Positions 37,120-51,930 of a stretch of 64,000 nt of DNA are shown here, piece by piece (positions within the stretch are counted from its first letter, which is position 1; each line of letters begins with the position of its first letter). Location of the stretch: positions 58,412,019-58,476,018 of the forward strand of contig CM049306.1 of assembly GCA_026874595.1 (NCBI GenBank). Direction: 5' to 3'. The position numbers and the translations under genes were made by a program. Origin of the DNA: Sipunculus nudus. Lineage: Eukaryota; Annelida; Sipuncula; Golfingiida; Sipunculidae. The notes beneath the pieces are model-generated. The model did no database searches. It had not been told where the DNA came from and worked only from the letters and a program-made list of their open reading frames with translations.

Positions 37120-37435
37120 CCTTTTATTGTCTGTGTGACACATATCAAATATATATCAATTGAGTGTAAGGTTTTAAAAAATAAGGTATTTGTTAATTTT
37201 AAACTATTTAGATAAAAAATATTTCATAGTACACTCATAAATGGAAGCAAAGTCTATAATTCTATTTATTTATATATTTCATTTGAAATATATAAATATT
37301 ATTATCTGAATAGTGGGGGATTATACACTGACAACCCCCCCCCCCCTTGCCAAAAAGTGGGAGGGGGGATTATATACCCCCCCCATCCCCCCTATACCCC
37401 CCCCCCCTTCTCCCCAATCCCCCCTACGCCCCTCC
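36954..37435. mobile_element. hAT-like MITE, CAGTGGCGTC family, copy 2
   Basis: It begins CAGTGGCGTCAATTTATCTT and ends CCTACGCCCCTCC. GTAAATA flanks both sides (36947-36953 and 37437-37443), and the eighth base differs, as expected of an old 8-bp hAT target duplication. Inside are long G and C runs and (TA)n at 37068-37111. It is homologous along its length to the 19474 copy. Confidence 0.8.
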
Positions 37436-37972
37436 CGTAAATATAGTTCATTCATGATATTAACGATTAATTCAACAAATACTCCTTAGATAGTTGAAGA
37501 CAAATGTACCATTTTTACGAATTGCCTGAGACCATGATAAATAATATTATACATATACTTTGCGTACACTTTCATAGCACATATATATACGTGTGTGTGT
37601 GTTTGTGTTCGAAATTAAACACAGTTCCGCTGTTATATATCGAGTTTCCTGCATGTCTTCACTCTTTATTGATCCGTCTATGCTTAAACTACTAGCCCAT
37701 ACTTGTTCAGTCCCTCTAGAAGTTACTTTTTCATACCGTTGGACGAGATGGACCTGAATCCCTGACTTGAAATTATTAATAAAACAAGTAAACATCTCAA
37801 AGAAAAGCTTCAAATGCAGAGCTGCATTACACTTTTCAACAAGCTCTTTTTAACCACTTAGCCAATAACCGTGAGTTCCCCTGACGCACCAAGCAAGGTA
37901 TTGTCTTTGATGTACAATGTTTACTTAATTGATGGACAGTGCAGGAATAATACTGATTTTACCTCACCTCAT

Positions 37973-38115
37973 TTGCCCTGACAACCCCGGCCACTCCCGA
38001 TAGATGTCACTGAGTGCAGGGGAATCGTTAACGTCTTGTATCGGCTGAGGTTCTCTACGTGCGAAGTCGCCCAGCTTCCCTGTTACGCTGGAGCTCTGTT
38101 GCTTCGTTATGTTAC
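37973..38115 (-). other. Open coding-like stretch with a splice donor, unidentified
   Basis: On the minus strand the frame reads KQQSSSVTGKLGDFARREPQ, then IQDVNDSPALSDIYREWPG and LSGQM, followed by a GTGAGG donor. It lacks a good acceptor upstream and is interrupted by stops on both sides. It may be an exon, but evidence is thin. Confidence 0.2.
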
Positions 38116-38119
38116 CATT

Positions 38120-40160
38120 TCTTCATAAGTTTCATGCTGTTTGTCTTTCGAATCAAGTCGACCGGGCATGTATTAAGGCAATCCCTGGCACATGATCTTG
38201 GGTGACTTGGGAGCCCATAATTTTATAACCAAGGGCGCCATTTCCATTTTAATGTAGGGGCCTCCCAACCCCAAGCCCTCTCCTTACATACACATAGAGG
38301 CCATTGCAACAAAGTAATCCACTTTTAACCTTTACTCACATTCTCTCAATTGAATAATGTCATTGTATTCAAAGGCCAATTTTGGGAACCGGGAGGGGGG
38401 GGATCAAGCAAGTATTTTCAGGCAAGCGCGACTGCCGAGGGTGTGAATAGGCCGAGCATGCTGGGTGTTTGAAGGGATTTTTAATTTTTACGATTTTCAT
38501 TCAGACCTTTTATGCACTTTGGGTAAAAAATAAAAAAGGAGAATTCTCTTTTCAGAAACCAATAACAAGTAAAAACTTTTCCCCCTTTTGCATCTTTCGG
38601 ATCCGCCTCTGGTTAATACGCAGTAATAATACAGTTACAATTTTAGTCCTTAAACATGCATGAATTATTTAATTTCTGCGATTATTGGCTGATTTCAAAA
38701 ATGTTTTGGAAACAGGTGAATCATGTCATATAACCAGTCGTTTATATTTAGTCATTTCTGAATAAAACTGCAGTCCACTGATATTTTAGGAACTTTGCAA
38801 CAATACAACATATTTCTGTTAATACCTCACATCTCCTTACAGTTAGAAATGAGATCCTATTTTATGGCAATATGGCATTCTTTTGAGGGCGAAAATATTG
38901 GGGAGTATCATATGGTAAGCCCCCCTTGGTTGTGAAAGTGTCTTATCCCCAACACAATTGCGCAAATGGTACAATGTTCTGTCTTTATAGATATATATAT
39001 ATAGAGTCGGCAATGATATCCGCTTTAAGTCTGAGGCCAGGGGTATACTAGAAGGTTTGATAAAACATCAGATAAAGGTAAATACAGGTAGAGATGACTG
39101 TACAAGTATACAGCTACAAGGTCCTTCAACCTAGAAAAAATATGTAAAATTAAATATTTAGTGTTTTCTTGTAAACAGCTGCACTTGGGGAAAAAGACAC
39201 CGCTTTCGGGAAGGCGAAGCATACGTCAAACGAGCTATGTTTAAGAAGAAGGTTTCATCCATTTAGCATGAGCATGTAATCTACATATAGACTGGTAACA
39301 TAAATTTGTAACAAACAATAAACTTTGCTTTTTCAAGTAGTCAGGAGTTCTGAAAGCATAACGGTTCAACTTTTCCTGCGGAATTAAGCAGAAATTCCGG
39401 ATTTTAACGAGTGTCCTCTCAAATTGCTTTCTGTTTGAAAAAATACAATAGGTCTAACATGAGATGACAAGTTATATGCATTGTATACACATATGTATAA
39501 ATAAAGTGCCAAACTGGAGCTATGCTTATTGTAATACGCTTGACGATGTCGCAACTAGGCACTAATATGTAATGCTGTACAAAGAGCATTTATACGTTTG
39601 GTCTAATAAGAGAAAATCTACATCATATATGTTTAGCTAACACCCCTCACGCATTAAATGAAAGCATGTTAAGTCTTTTGGTCTAAGTCAGCTTGTTCTT
39701 CTTTGTCCTCCTGAAGCTATTTACTGCTTTAACGCTTTCTTTTACTTAAATCACGAGAAAAATCTCAAATTATGAATGTATACTAAAGGAGACCACCTTT
39801 TGATACATATAACATTTTGTTATTTCTGTCAAACATGTGACTTGCATACCACAAACAGTGCTAATGTCTTACTTCACTTTGGTGTTAATTTGAGGAGGAA
39901 TAATTTGATTTATATAGGCTGTCGTCTGTCGATTTGAGTGTGTCCCACATCAATCTGACAACGGACCTGGAAGCAAGCGCTATGCATGGCATAATCAACT
40001 CGCCGTTACCATGGTGACGTGCTGCGGGAGTCCTTCAATCGATTTCTTGCAGAGGTTGTCGCGAAGGTTGACGCTACTAAACGGCTGATGAAAATAGAAG
40101 CATTTTCAGTACAACACCCAGGGTTAGTACAAGGATTTTAAGAACATAAGCTTTCGTTGA
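38120..40160. other. No supported gene
   Basis: A GGATCCGCCTC sequence near 38600 with a G-run at 38390 suggests another decayed GGCGGATC-family element (about 38375-38615). Otherwise nothing is recognised. Confidence 0.4.
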
Positions 40161-40166
40161 AATTAA

Positions 40167-40532
40167 CTGAAATCATCCCGGTGTTATCAGTTGATACAGG
40201 GAGATAAGAATGTCGCTGTTGCTATCCTGATGCAGAACATCGCCATCACAACAACCAGTGCCTCGAAAGGACTCTACATGTTATGCAGAAAGCCGTCGGT
40301 TCCTGGTGGAGCTCTCATACACGTGTGGCTGATACAATGATCAACAAGCGGTACTGTTGTACATGAAGCCATTCATTTGGCATGTGGGCAAGGTTGGTAC
40401 CGCTTTAGGAAAATAGACCACCTGATCAGCGCACAAATCCCAGATTTGGTCGCACTAAGGGCCGGATATTTTGACAAACCTTGGTTAAGGTATGTGAGCA
40501 CTTGCAGGCATACATACATGAATCGTCTGTAA
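40167..40532 (+). pseudogene. Unidentified reading frame broken by one stop
   Basis: A single frame runs 121 codons with only one stop (TGA at 40338). It includes QLIQGDKNVAVAILMQNI, then KGLYMLCRKPSVPGGALI and, after the stop, VVHEAIHLACGQGWYRF and IPDLVALRAGYFDKPWL. No family is recognised. Another frame across part of it is also open, so this may reflect base composition rather than a decayed gene. Confidence 0.2.
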
Positions 40533-40560
40533 ATATAAATGTCACTGTGTGTATGATAAA

Positions 40561-40606
<46 letters not shown>

Positions 40607-40612
40607 GATAGA
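40561..40612. repeat. (GA)n microsatellite
   Basis: GA dinucleotides with a few GATA interruptions. The SLSLSL frames on the opposite strand come from it. Confidence 0.95.
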
Positions 40613-40695
40613 CAAGGAGCTGACATTTGGTAAATGGGATTTTCGGTTCAGTATTTATGTGTGTGCATGTTTGTAATCAGAACATGTATTTTCTG

Positions 40696-40750
40696 ACCTT
40701 GACCCCCTGCATCATTTGATCATCTTGACCCCCTGCATCATTTGATCATC
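40696..40750. repeat. 26-bp direct duplication
   Basis: TTGACCCCCTGCATCATTTG followed by ATCATC occurs twice in a row. Confidence 0.85.
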
Positions 40751-40809
40751 TATTATGATATTTTAGATCATAAATGGAAATTTTTACTGAATATTGATAT
40801 TATACATTA

Positions 40810-41106
40810 TTAAAATTATTATTATTATTATCATTATAATTATTATTATTATTATTATTCATTGATCTATTTATTAACTTATTTATTAGATTATTATCAT
40901 TTATTTCATTATTATTATTATTTAAATTATCATTGTTTATTCATTCTGTTATTTTATCAATTTTATTATTTTTATTATTATTATCATTTTTATTTTTTTC
41001 CATTATTTTTTTCCATTATTTTTATTAATTTCATTATCATTACTATTATTATATTTATTATAATTATTATAATTATTATAATTATTATTATTATTATTAT
41101 TATTAT
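40810..41106. repeat. (ATT)n-rich simple repeat
   Basis: Nearly 300 bp of interrupted ATT/TTA trinucleotides. The 87-codon Tyr/Ile/Phe-rich frame here is translated simple repeat. Confidence 0.9.
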
Positions 41107-41109
41107 TGA

Positions 41110-41790
41110 CAGTTATATAATATAATTCTGTACAGCCTGTGTAATGAGTACGACAGGGGTGTTAAGTCTATTTACATAAACATTTATCCCTTGGCCGCCT
41201 AGCACTGTAGCAGCTGTTTCCTAACGCGTGAGGGAGTATCAGGTGTGCAGGTTCAGGTCTTTATGTTAGTGTTTTCGTCCTTTAATAAGTGACAGATTCG
41301 GCCCGAGAAAAGAGAGTCCATGAATACCTCACAGACCCGCTTTTGTATTCGTTGAACAGGTGCGCGTTTTGTCCAACGCCCCATCTAGCTGATCAGTATT
41401 TTCTTTATATCGGGCAGGGACAAGGTGACAGTATCGGACAAATACTTTGCCCCCAATAAAGGAAACATGAAATCACTTTTCATATGTCCGCTTCATTTGA
41501 ACTTCTGAAAAAAGGATGACCAGTGACCACGTGTTACAGTGGTGCGAACCCTCGTATTTACCCGAGTTTCTCTACATATAGTTTCACCTTTTTCATGCCG
41601 CTGTATAGCGGAAAAACAAAAAAACAGGTGAACACCTGGCCAGCTATTTTATCAGTACCCCTGCTTTTTTTTCCCTAAAACCGATCGCTCTGAATAACAC
41701 CATTGTTTTAAAATTGTCATAAAGTAACATGAAAAGCTGATTTTTAAATGCATTAAACAATGTTACAGGAACAAAACAAATAAACTGATT
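41110..41790. other. No gene seen
   Basis: Nothing recognised. Confidence 0.4.
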
Positions 41791-41799
41791 TCACCCAAC

Positions 41800-42004
41800 A
41801 ATGTGTTTTGTCATTCAGCAGTAACATATACATGCCAAAAAGAATCGGGCATTATCATGTAATTATTGAGCTATAAAACCAGGCATTACGTGAATGCCTT
41901 GACATTTCAGTCATTTTATGAAATGCCTGAGTGAATCGGTCATTTCATGTATAATGCCTAATATTTTAAGTAATTCCATGCCTGGTTAAACAAATTGCCT
42001 GTAA
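41800..42004. repeat. GGCATT/AATGCC palindromic repeat
   Basis: GGCATTA and AATGCCT alternate in both orientations (about 41850-41995) with ATTTCAT/ATGAAAT blocks. This gives a foldback-like unit, probably a decayed MITE. Confidence 0.45.
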
Positions 42005-42644
42005 CACACACACACATATATATATAAGAACCATTGACGTGATTTAATATAAATTATAAGCTTGATCCCGGGGACGTCTGCAATGAGAACAGTACTTAGC
42101 ACACATACATGCAGTAGACGTAATTACCATGGTTGCGAGTGACTGTTAATTTGAGTTTCATCTTGTGAACTTTGTATTCTCACTACTGCTGATGTACCTG
42201 AAATAGTGAACGACACATGCACTTCTGAAGTCTAAAAAGTCGCATGTATGTGAGCTAGCTGTCTGTTATCATCTCGGTCCCCTGAAAATGTATCCTAATT
42301 TTGCGGCCTAATATTTGCGTACCCCCTGAGCTACAGGAGTGTCTATGACGCGGTCCTCAGACTCCTGTCGCTCGAGCGCCATCTTATACCATCCTGACTG
42401 GCTTTAGCACTTTTTGCTGAATTCCGTCATTTACATATCAGCAACGTTAACAATGTCAAAATAAGACCAGAATCATGCTATGTTTCCTGGTGTAAAAATA
42501 TGAATCGTTAAAACAAACGTACAACCCTGGTCTATTATCAAAATGAAATAAGGATTTCACTCAGTGTAATAAATGAAACATTGACAAGGTATTCTATACA
42601 GGAAAATCTACTTCATACATACCTAAGCTGCGAATTAGTATAAA

Positions 42645-42645
42645 G

Positions 42646-42679
<34 letters not shown>

Positions 42680-42800
42680 TACATATATACATATATATAT
42701 ATAGATGTATGAATAGCCATGCTGGTTCATTGTTTTATAGATGGAAAGGGTATACACAGAAAAGAGGTTCACTGGCAGTGAATATATATATATATATATG
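42645..42800. repeat. (TA)n microsatellites
   Basis: TA runs at about 42645-42704 (with ATACATAT variants) and 42783-42800. Confidence 0.9.
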
Positions 42801-42964
42801 TATATAAGTTGTCCGAGCTATAGAAATGATCCTTTGTCCATTCGCTGTCCGTCCGATTGTCTGGGGCGTCCGTTAACAGGGCACAAACCATAACCGCTAG
42901 ACCTAGGATCCCTGACTGACTGAAGATGTTTTAAGCTTTACCGAGCAGCCTCAGGTTGCTCCAT

Positions 42965-43004
42965 CCCTGTGCGCTCCTGAAGCATAATTAAGGAGCGCAC
43001 AGGG
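42965..43004. other. Perfect 14-bp stem hairpin
   Basis: CCCTGTGCGCTCCT and AGGAGCGCACAGGG are exact reverse complements separated by 12 bases (GAAGCATAATTA). It stands in AT-rich DNA with no neighbouring gene. The stem is too short for a usual microRNA precursor. Confidence 0.7.
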
Positions 43005-43009
43005 CTGGA

Positions 43010-45930
43010 CTCTTGACTATGCAGAAACCATAATGTTCATATGAAAGATCTCCTCGGAAACCCACGCTGACCCATTTCTGAAAGTTAGAGGGAAAATGTG
43101 TTTATCGTTGCAAATATTATCTGTTTCTTGATAATAATTTGCTAGAGACTATCGGCATGCTAAGTTATATTTGAGCAGAGCTTTGAGTTGTATGTTGACG
43201 TGTGTTACCAAATATCTCTCTCACAATAGCAACTCACAGCTATAAATTTAACAGTAGGTGGCCTGACAACTGTCTCAGTGAAGACCATTATATTAGCACA
43301 TAGGATTTGTCTATAAGTAATCAAAAATAAAATTCTGTCCCGTTGTACGTCGTAAGTTATTTCTCGCAGGAATGGAAGGTTACATAAATGAGGTAAATGG
43401 ACGAGAACATGCATTTAGTGAGCATAAACAAAATGGAGAATTTAATCGTTACATATACTAGCGTTATACCCATCATTTCGATATGCAGCCTGTGACTTCC
43501 AAATTTTAGTGTGCACCCAAAGTGGCAGCCCCATGAGCGGTTTCGAGAAACTCGAAAAAATAAACGTGTCAGGGCTCGATAAAGGGGCGGTGATGCGACA
43601 TGACAGACGGAGTAGAGGCGAGAATCTGTCTGCGGAGAGAGTGTGGTAATAAGGGGACATTTATCGGCAAAGTAACATGCGGAATAACGCTTTTGGATCA
43701 CGTACAAATCCTCAGATAATAGTATGATACCATATTTTGAGTTATCATTATTTTTAGCGGATCTGCTTTAAGGTGTAATATTAGTGAAGAGGCATTTTAA
43801 GTTTGTTACTATGAATATATAAAGCACGTGCTCACTGGCATTTGTGGTGCCAATAAGTTTTATACATATAGATATTTTCAGAATTGTTGAAGATCTAAAT
43901 GCAATACATGTATGTGAACTTGCAATGACACTTGTTGCTTTCATTTAAGCATAAGGACATGATATGAGGGACTTAAGGTCATATATTATACACATGCAGT
44001 GATGACAATGAAAGTGGATGAAAACAGGGTCAAAGTTAGGTCAATCAAGATGAAATCGTCAGAGTCAGCAGAGTCTATTCATGTGCCACAATATATCGTG
44101 ACCTTGCGAGGAGGTTGGGTAAAGACGCGAGTTGTTCTTAGTGCATCCAGTACCCACAAGTGGAGTGGCCGGCCGTCACCTCACTAATGAATATATGACC
44201 GTGACGTGTCATCTGTCATATCCGTATGGCAGGTTCGCTTTCGCGCACTAACGGGTATAGTTCTGGGGATATTAGGGAACACAGAACGCAAGACATTTGT
44301 CAGCTCTGCTCCTGTGATGGTTTAATCTTAAATGATATCAAAGATCAGAGCGTGTTGCTCATAAAGCCGCTGTATTTCTGTGAAAGGAAAAATTTCCCGT
44401 GTAAGGTCTTTGCAGCCGGGGGGAGGGGGTCACATAGGTCTTGTATCCTGTTTAAGGTTTTTGCTACACTTGGTTGAATTTATGGGTTCTTACAATGGGC
44501 CTTATTTTAAGGGGGACATCCCCCCCCCCCCACATTGAACGTACGTGATGAGAAAAAAGTACCTTTTGTTCCCCTCACTTTTTAGGGGATTAAAACAAAT
44601 TATAGGTAAACTTTGAGATAATTATCTCAATCGGTTTATAGTTTCTTCATATTTTCGGGAAATAATCTATCAAATGTTTTGATAATGCATCTGATATTGA
44701 GAAAATTAAGGATATTACATGTGTTAGTATTCTATTGCATGTGTCAGTATCCTCATTGAACTATCATAAAATATTAGCCCTTTTTTTAATGTTAAATCAA
44801 ATGTAGATAAAGTTTTGCAACCATAAAAAAACGGTCGGAGTAAAAAGGTCATATTCTACGAGAGGAATTTTAAAGGAGGGGGGGGGGGGGGTTGTTACTG
44901 TCCGGTAATTTACACTGGTATAATGTTTTTTTTTTTTTTTTTGCCTGATTGACTTGAACTTCCTCTTGGCTTGCGCATTGATATATATGTATTTCCTGTA
45001 CAAACCTTGCCAATGTACGTGTGTTGTCTCGGACTACTTTCCAGTTTATATAATATAACATCTATAATACAGTTTGCTGTGCTTTACAACTACAAGTGTT
45101 GCGCTTAACGTTTGTAATCTTTCGAGAAAACTGTAAAACAGTAAAACTAACCTATTGTTTTTTTTCTGTTTAGTTCTATATTTTGTGTGTAAAAGTTCAT
45201 TGGTAAATTTGACGACGTATGCCAGCGTTCTTCCTTTCAATGACCACGAAATGCAGTCAAAATGATATAATATATCATGCATTACATGGTAACAATAACA
45301 CATACAAAAAGTACAAAGAATAGTTTAATCACGAAAAGCAATCAATTTTTAATGCTTTATACTGCACGCTGTTTAATATTTGATACACCATTAAAAACTG
45401 CCTTTTACTGTTTGATAACTCAACCCGCATCCTTGTAAACGTAATGAATCTATTATTGGACTGCTAGTCGGCCCTTTGTCAAAACGTATCAAGGAATTCT
45501 CTGAAACATGGTACTTTTTTACTGATACGGAGGCGCTCGAGGAATGGGGGAGACACATGATGGTATAAAAACCGGGCTGCGGTGTATACAAGCACAGGCC
45601 TGATTTAATTTCTTTAGTGGAAACCTTCGAGGGAAGATGGGATCTAATTTGTAGGCACCGGCCGGGGGAGGAATACACAACAGAAAACATCGATCATCCA
45701 ATATGATTTTTCTTAACTTCAAAACAACTTGATGAAAACAGAGCGAGTGTTTTCATCAGTATTCAATGAATAATCAAAATTCTTGATGGGCACAAACCCT
45801 GAAAAAGGCAAGATATGTATTAAGATTATCCTTGCCGCCAGACATACTGTAGTTCCATATTTGTTCACCAGATGTCAGCGCAGGACAAAGCCACCTTAAA
45901 TCAACTCTCGCTTTCTGAAAGCCTGTACTC
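43010..45930. other. No supported gene
   Basis: Several 60-116 codon frames exist, mainly near 43205-43707, 43999-44477 and 44797-45722, but none shows a domain, start context or partner exon. Poly-C at 44520, poly-G at 44879 and poly-T at 44927 occur. Confidence 0.4.
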
Positions 45931-45934
45931 CTTA

Positions 45935-46120
45935 AAATATGACGCACGACATATGTTAATCAAGCGTTTATCCTCCCAAATGTATAAATTATTCTTTACG
46001 CACGACATATTTTTATCCAGCGTTAATCCTCCAAAACATATTCAATTATTCTTTTCGTACAACATATTTTTATCAAGTGTTTTTCCTCCCAAATTTATTC
46101 AATTATTCTTTCTGCATACT
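45935..46120. repeat. Tandem repeat, about 60 bp, three copies
   Basis: ACGACATAT(G/T)TT, ATC(A/C)AG(C/T)GTT and CCTCCCAAAT followed by AATTATTCTTT recur three times with moderate divergence. The 107-codon frame at 45872-46195 is mostly this repeat. Confidence 0.75.
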
Positions 46121-46339
46121 CAACAGAGTATCCAGTTATTAACGCTACATAAAAAAATACAACTATTGGGTCCTTTGTCTCCTTCAACACAATAAGTGTC
46201 CTGAAGAGCCCTTTACCTCAGTGAAATGCATGCTATTTGCTGTTTGTTCTTCAGCGTGATCGTTTAGTCTACTATAAATTTTTTTTGTCAGATATCATTG
46301 CCATTCAGCGTGATCTTTTACTATAAACCTATTTTTCAG

Positions 46340-46487
46340 ATATCCTGGATAGACTTCTGATCTATTCTGAGATCCTCGATTCTGGATGCATGTCTGAGGT
46401 CATGAACCCAAGGCCAAACGTTGGCCACGAAACGGCAGATCAGCGCTGTATAAATCGTATGCAACAGCTCGGTTACAACGTCGGAAG
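46340..46487 (+). CDS. Candidate internal exon, weakly TRAPP/Bet3-like
   Basis: A pyrimidine-rich acceptor (..CTATTTTTCAG) and a consensus donor (GTGAGT) bound 148 bp. One frame is open throughout: ILDRLLIYSEILDSG, then CMSEVMNPRPNVGHETADQ and RCINRMQQLGYNVGR. The RCI..(M/L)..LGYNVGR end resembles the motif near the start of Bet3-family TRAPP subunits (TRAPPC3 and TRAPPC6), which tether vesicles at the ER-Golgi. The N-terminal part does not clearly match. No partner exon was found downstream to 56 kb, so this may be an orphan or relic exon. The exon-like structure is better supported than the family. Confidence 0.35.
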
Positions 46488-46489
46488 GT

Positions 46490-49125
<2,636 letters not shown>

Positions 49126-49129
49126 CTGC

Positions 49130-49332
49130 TGTGGCAGATCAAGGTTGGGGGGGGGGGGGGGTCACTTGCCCCCCCCCCCCCCTTTGAGCTGCAACAACCT
49201 TTAATTAGGGGTGTAAACCGATTTTTGCTACCTGGACCCCACTCCTTTCCGGACTAGAGGACTTTTTTTTTAATTTCTTTTTGCCTTCCTGGGTTGGACC
49301 CTCCCCTTTATAATATCCTGGATCCGCCCCTG
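49130..49332. mobile_element. GGCGGATC-family TIR element, copy 3
   Basis: The left end GTGGCAGATCAAGG and right end GGATCCGCCCCTG are inverted relatives. TACTG flanks both sides, consistent with a 5-bp target duplication. A poly-G/poly-C block follows the left end. Confidence 0.7.
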
Positions 49333-49679
49333 TACTGAGCATTTTTTACAATGTATGTCCCAACAGAGTCAACACAACTATATTATTCGTAATGTGTAGC
49401 TGCTGTTGCACGTCTATTCTCTGAACGCCGAATATCGTGATCCAAACCACTTTGGATTGCTCTGACCAAACTAAACAGGCCAAACTCTCAGGATGAGGGA
49501 GCATAAATAATGCAAAGAAGAAAGAAAAATTTTAAATGTTTCTGTTGTGTGACAGACTGATCTACGTTGAATGCGATAGACCTTGGCATTTATTGTTATC
49601 ATGATGTTCGCATGCGCAATAATAGTTTTATTAAACCTATTACGTGCGCCATACTAACACATATTTTTTGCCGGTCCTT

Positions 49680-50440
49680 ATTGTATCCACCAAAACAAAG
49701 TTTTGTGGATACTATGCTTTTGACCGGGTTCCGCCGCCGCCGCGTTCGTTTTACTCGGCGATTTCATTACTAGTCTAATTAATTATGTCACATGGACTGG
49801 AATGCAGAGCTTCGGTAGAGTGTCAGATGGTAGATGAACAAAATACTATATGTATTTGACTGGGTTCCGCCGCCGTCTCCGCCGCCGCGTTCGTTTCCGG
49901 TGAACTCCTCATAGACCCTTGGACCGATCTTACCGAAACCTGACGTAGTTATTGCTCACCTATTTAGTGATGCCTTACAAAGACAAATGGCGCCACCTGC
50001 AATCCTTTATGTGCAGTATGAATCTAGGTGTCTTTTGATAACAGTCCATATCTCAGGATTTGTTCAATGTATTGAAGCGAGATTTTGAATGTTCATAGAT
50101 CTTTGATATCTCCATCTCGTACTCAAGACTAAGCGCCGCTTATAATCATTTTTTGCATAGTGTCCATTCATGCATTTGCCATCTGTTCGTCTTAGTGATT
50201 GGTACAATGTATTTGGCTGAATTGTGCATTTCCATATATCTAGGATACCTCCATCTCGTACTCAAGACTGGTTGCGCCATCTGCAATCGTTATTGCGTGG
50301 CGTCCACCCGTATGTTTGATGTAAAAACCGCTCATACCTCAGGAGTGGATGGATGCATCAGCGTGAAATTTTGCATGTTTGTCTATCTTGGATAGCTCTG
50401 TTGTAGACCAAACAGGTGGCGCCACCTGCTGTTCCGGTTT
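49680..50440. repeat. GCGCCACCTGCAATC repeat array, about 140 bp monomer (left cluster)
   Basis: It starts with GGTTCCGCCGCCG twice (about 49730 and 49864). It then carries GGCGCCACCTGCAATC or variants at about 49989, 50133, 50273 and 50418, separated by CTCAGGA(G/T)T, CCATCTCGTACTCAAGACT and TTTTGCAT blocks. It is the same family as 54750-55930. The 68-80 codon frames here are repeat translation. Confidence 0.7.
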
Positions 50441-50569
50441 TATAGAATACATTGATGCACTTTTTCTTAGTAGCTGATTGTTGTCTCGGCCTGAAATTTT
50501 GCATGGTGTATCTATCTGTAGATCTTTTTTTTTGGGGGGGGGGAGGGGGTTGACAATAGCATACATATG

Positions 50570-51415
50570 AAAAGTTTAATTGGCATCACTGATACCAAAA
50601 TATTGAGTCATGTCATGTTAGGAACATTCCAATGCCTTACTTTTCCCATGCCTTTGTGATTTGGCGGATACACGTAGTCCCGTAATCTAGTTATTTTATT
50701 TTTTTTTATTTTAGAATATTCATGAAATCGATTACGCACTTTAACAAGATTTTCGACGCTGTGTTAGATATACTGAATACACAGCCTTGTTTGGACTGGT
50801 AATTCAGGATCCTTACTTCAATAAGAATACAAATTAGCCATAATGTAGCTTAATGGCATAGGTATAATGGCTGCCCTGATAGAGCCATTTGTAAAATTAT
50901 GAGCGCTTTAGTGCTGAATTTTGCTTTGCAGTAAAATCGTTCAACCATTCAGTCATGCTAATACGGTAAACATTATGTTCAACACTTGATCAAACAATTA
51001 TAAAATCCACGGAAAATCCATTAGAATCCCCTGAATCAAACTGATACTTCAAAGTAGCTTAAAAATCACACACTCTTTCACTCAACACGGATCAAACAGT
51101 GCACGTTTTATTGTCTCAAACTCAGCGTCCTCATCATGCACAATTTGCCCATATTAATTCACGATTCGATTGAAGTCGGATTAAATTGGACTCATCATTG
51201 GACCCTTCCGTCGTCATGGCTAAGGGCATAAATAGGACGTTTTTACCCTTTATAACCCTCTTATGCGACAGAATCAGCGTACGAAATTTCTTTGCCATGT
51301 CAGCGAATTTTAAGCACGACAAAATATCAGAAATGGCAGTTTATACGAGAAAGTCATTGAAGTTAAGGTTTATAAATTAATCTGAAAGGCAAACACTTAT
51401 ATAGTGTAATATCAT
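50570..51415. other. No gene seen
   Basis: Nothing recognised beyond a poly-G run at 50536. Confidence 0.4.
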
Positions 51416-51417
51416 GC

Positions 51418-51682
51418 ATGGACGGATCCGGGATTTCCTTACATTGGGATGGGGGATGTGACAGATCTATAAAAATGCAAACGAAACAAGGAAAACTTTT
51501 ATTACAAATAAAAGAATACAGTATAAACATATAATTTATTCTCAATTTCACATACAATATCTCTAAAATAAGTATTATATTCTGTGTTTAGGGCTATGTT
51601 GAAAAAAAAAAAATATTTTCAAGTTTGGGGGGGGGGGGGGGAGTAACCCCATAAAACCCCCATCCCTCTGGATCCGGCCCTG
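51418..51682. mobile_element. GGCGGATC-family TIR element, copy 4
   Basis: The left end GACGGATCCGGGATTTCC and right end CCTCTGGATCCGGCCCTG are inverted relatives. A poly-G run and ACCCC stretches lie near the right end. It is noncoding. Confidence 0.65.
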
Positions 51683-51853
51683 GATGTGGTTAAAGTCTAA
51701 GCAGCTGATCAGAGTTCAGTGACCGGTCACAAGTGTTCTGGTCAGCAGGTTGTCCGTAACAGATCGTGAAGCATGGAGAACTCTACACAGCGTCACGATG
51801 AGGGACCCGACAGGTCTGTAATGAGTAGTCCCATCACAATCAAATGTTCACAG

Positions 51854-51854
<1 letters not shown>

Positions 51855-51927
<73 letters not shown>
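51855..51927. repeat. (TA)n microsatellite
   Basis: About 73 bp of TA dinucleotides. Confidence 0.95.

Positions 51928-51930
<3 letters not shown>

Noticed and set aside
37973-38115. Joining this minus-strand frame to the 36271-36381 exon
   Set aside because: The donor leaves two bases of a codon while the acceptor exon needs phase 0; joining produces an early stop.
40862-41125. Hydrophobic 87-codon frame that looks like a membrane protein
   Set aside because: It is (ATT)n-rich simple sequence translated as Tyr/Ile/Phe.
45872-46195. 107-codon plus-strand frame
   Set aside because: Most of it is three copies of a 60-bp tandem repeat.
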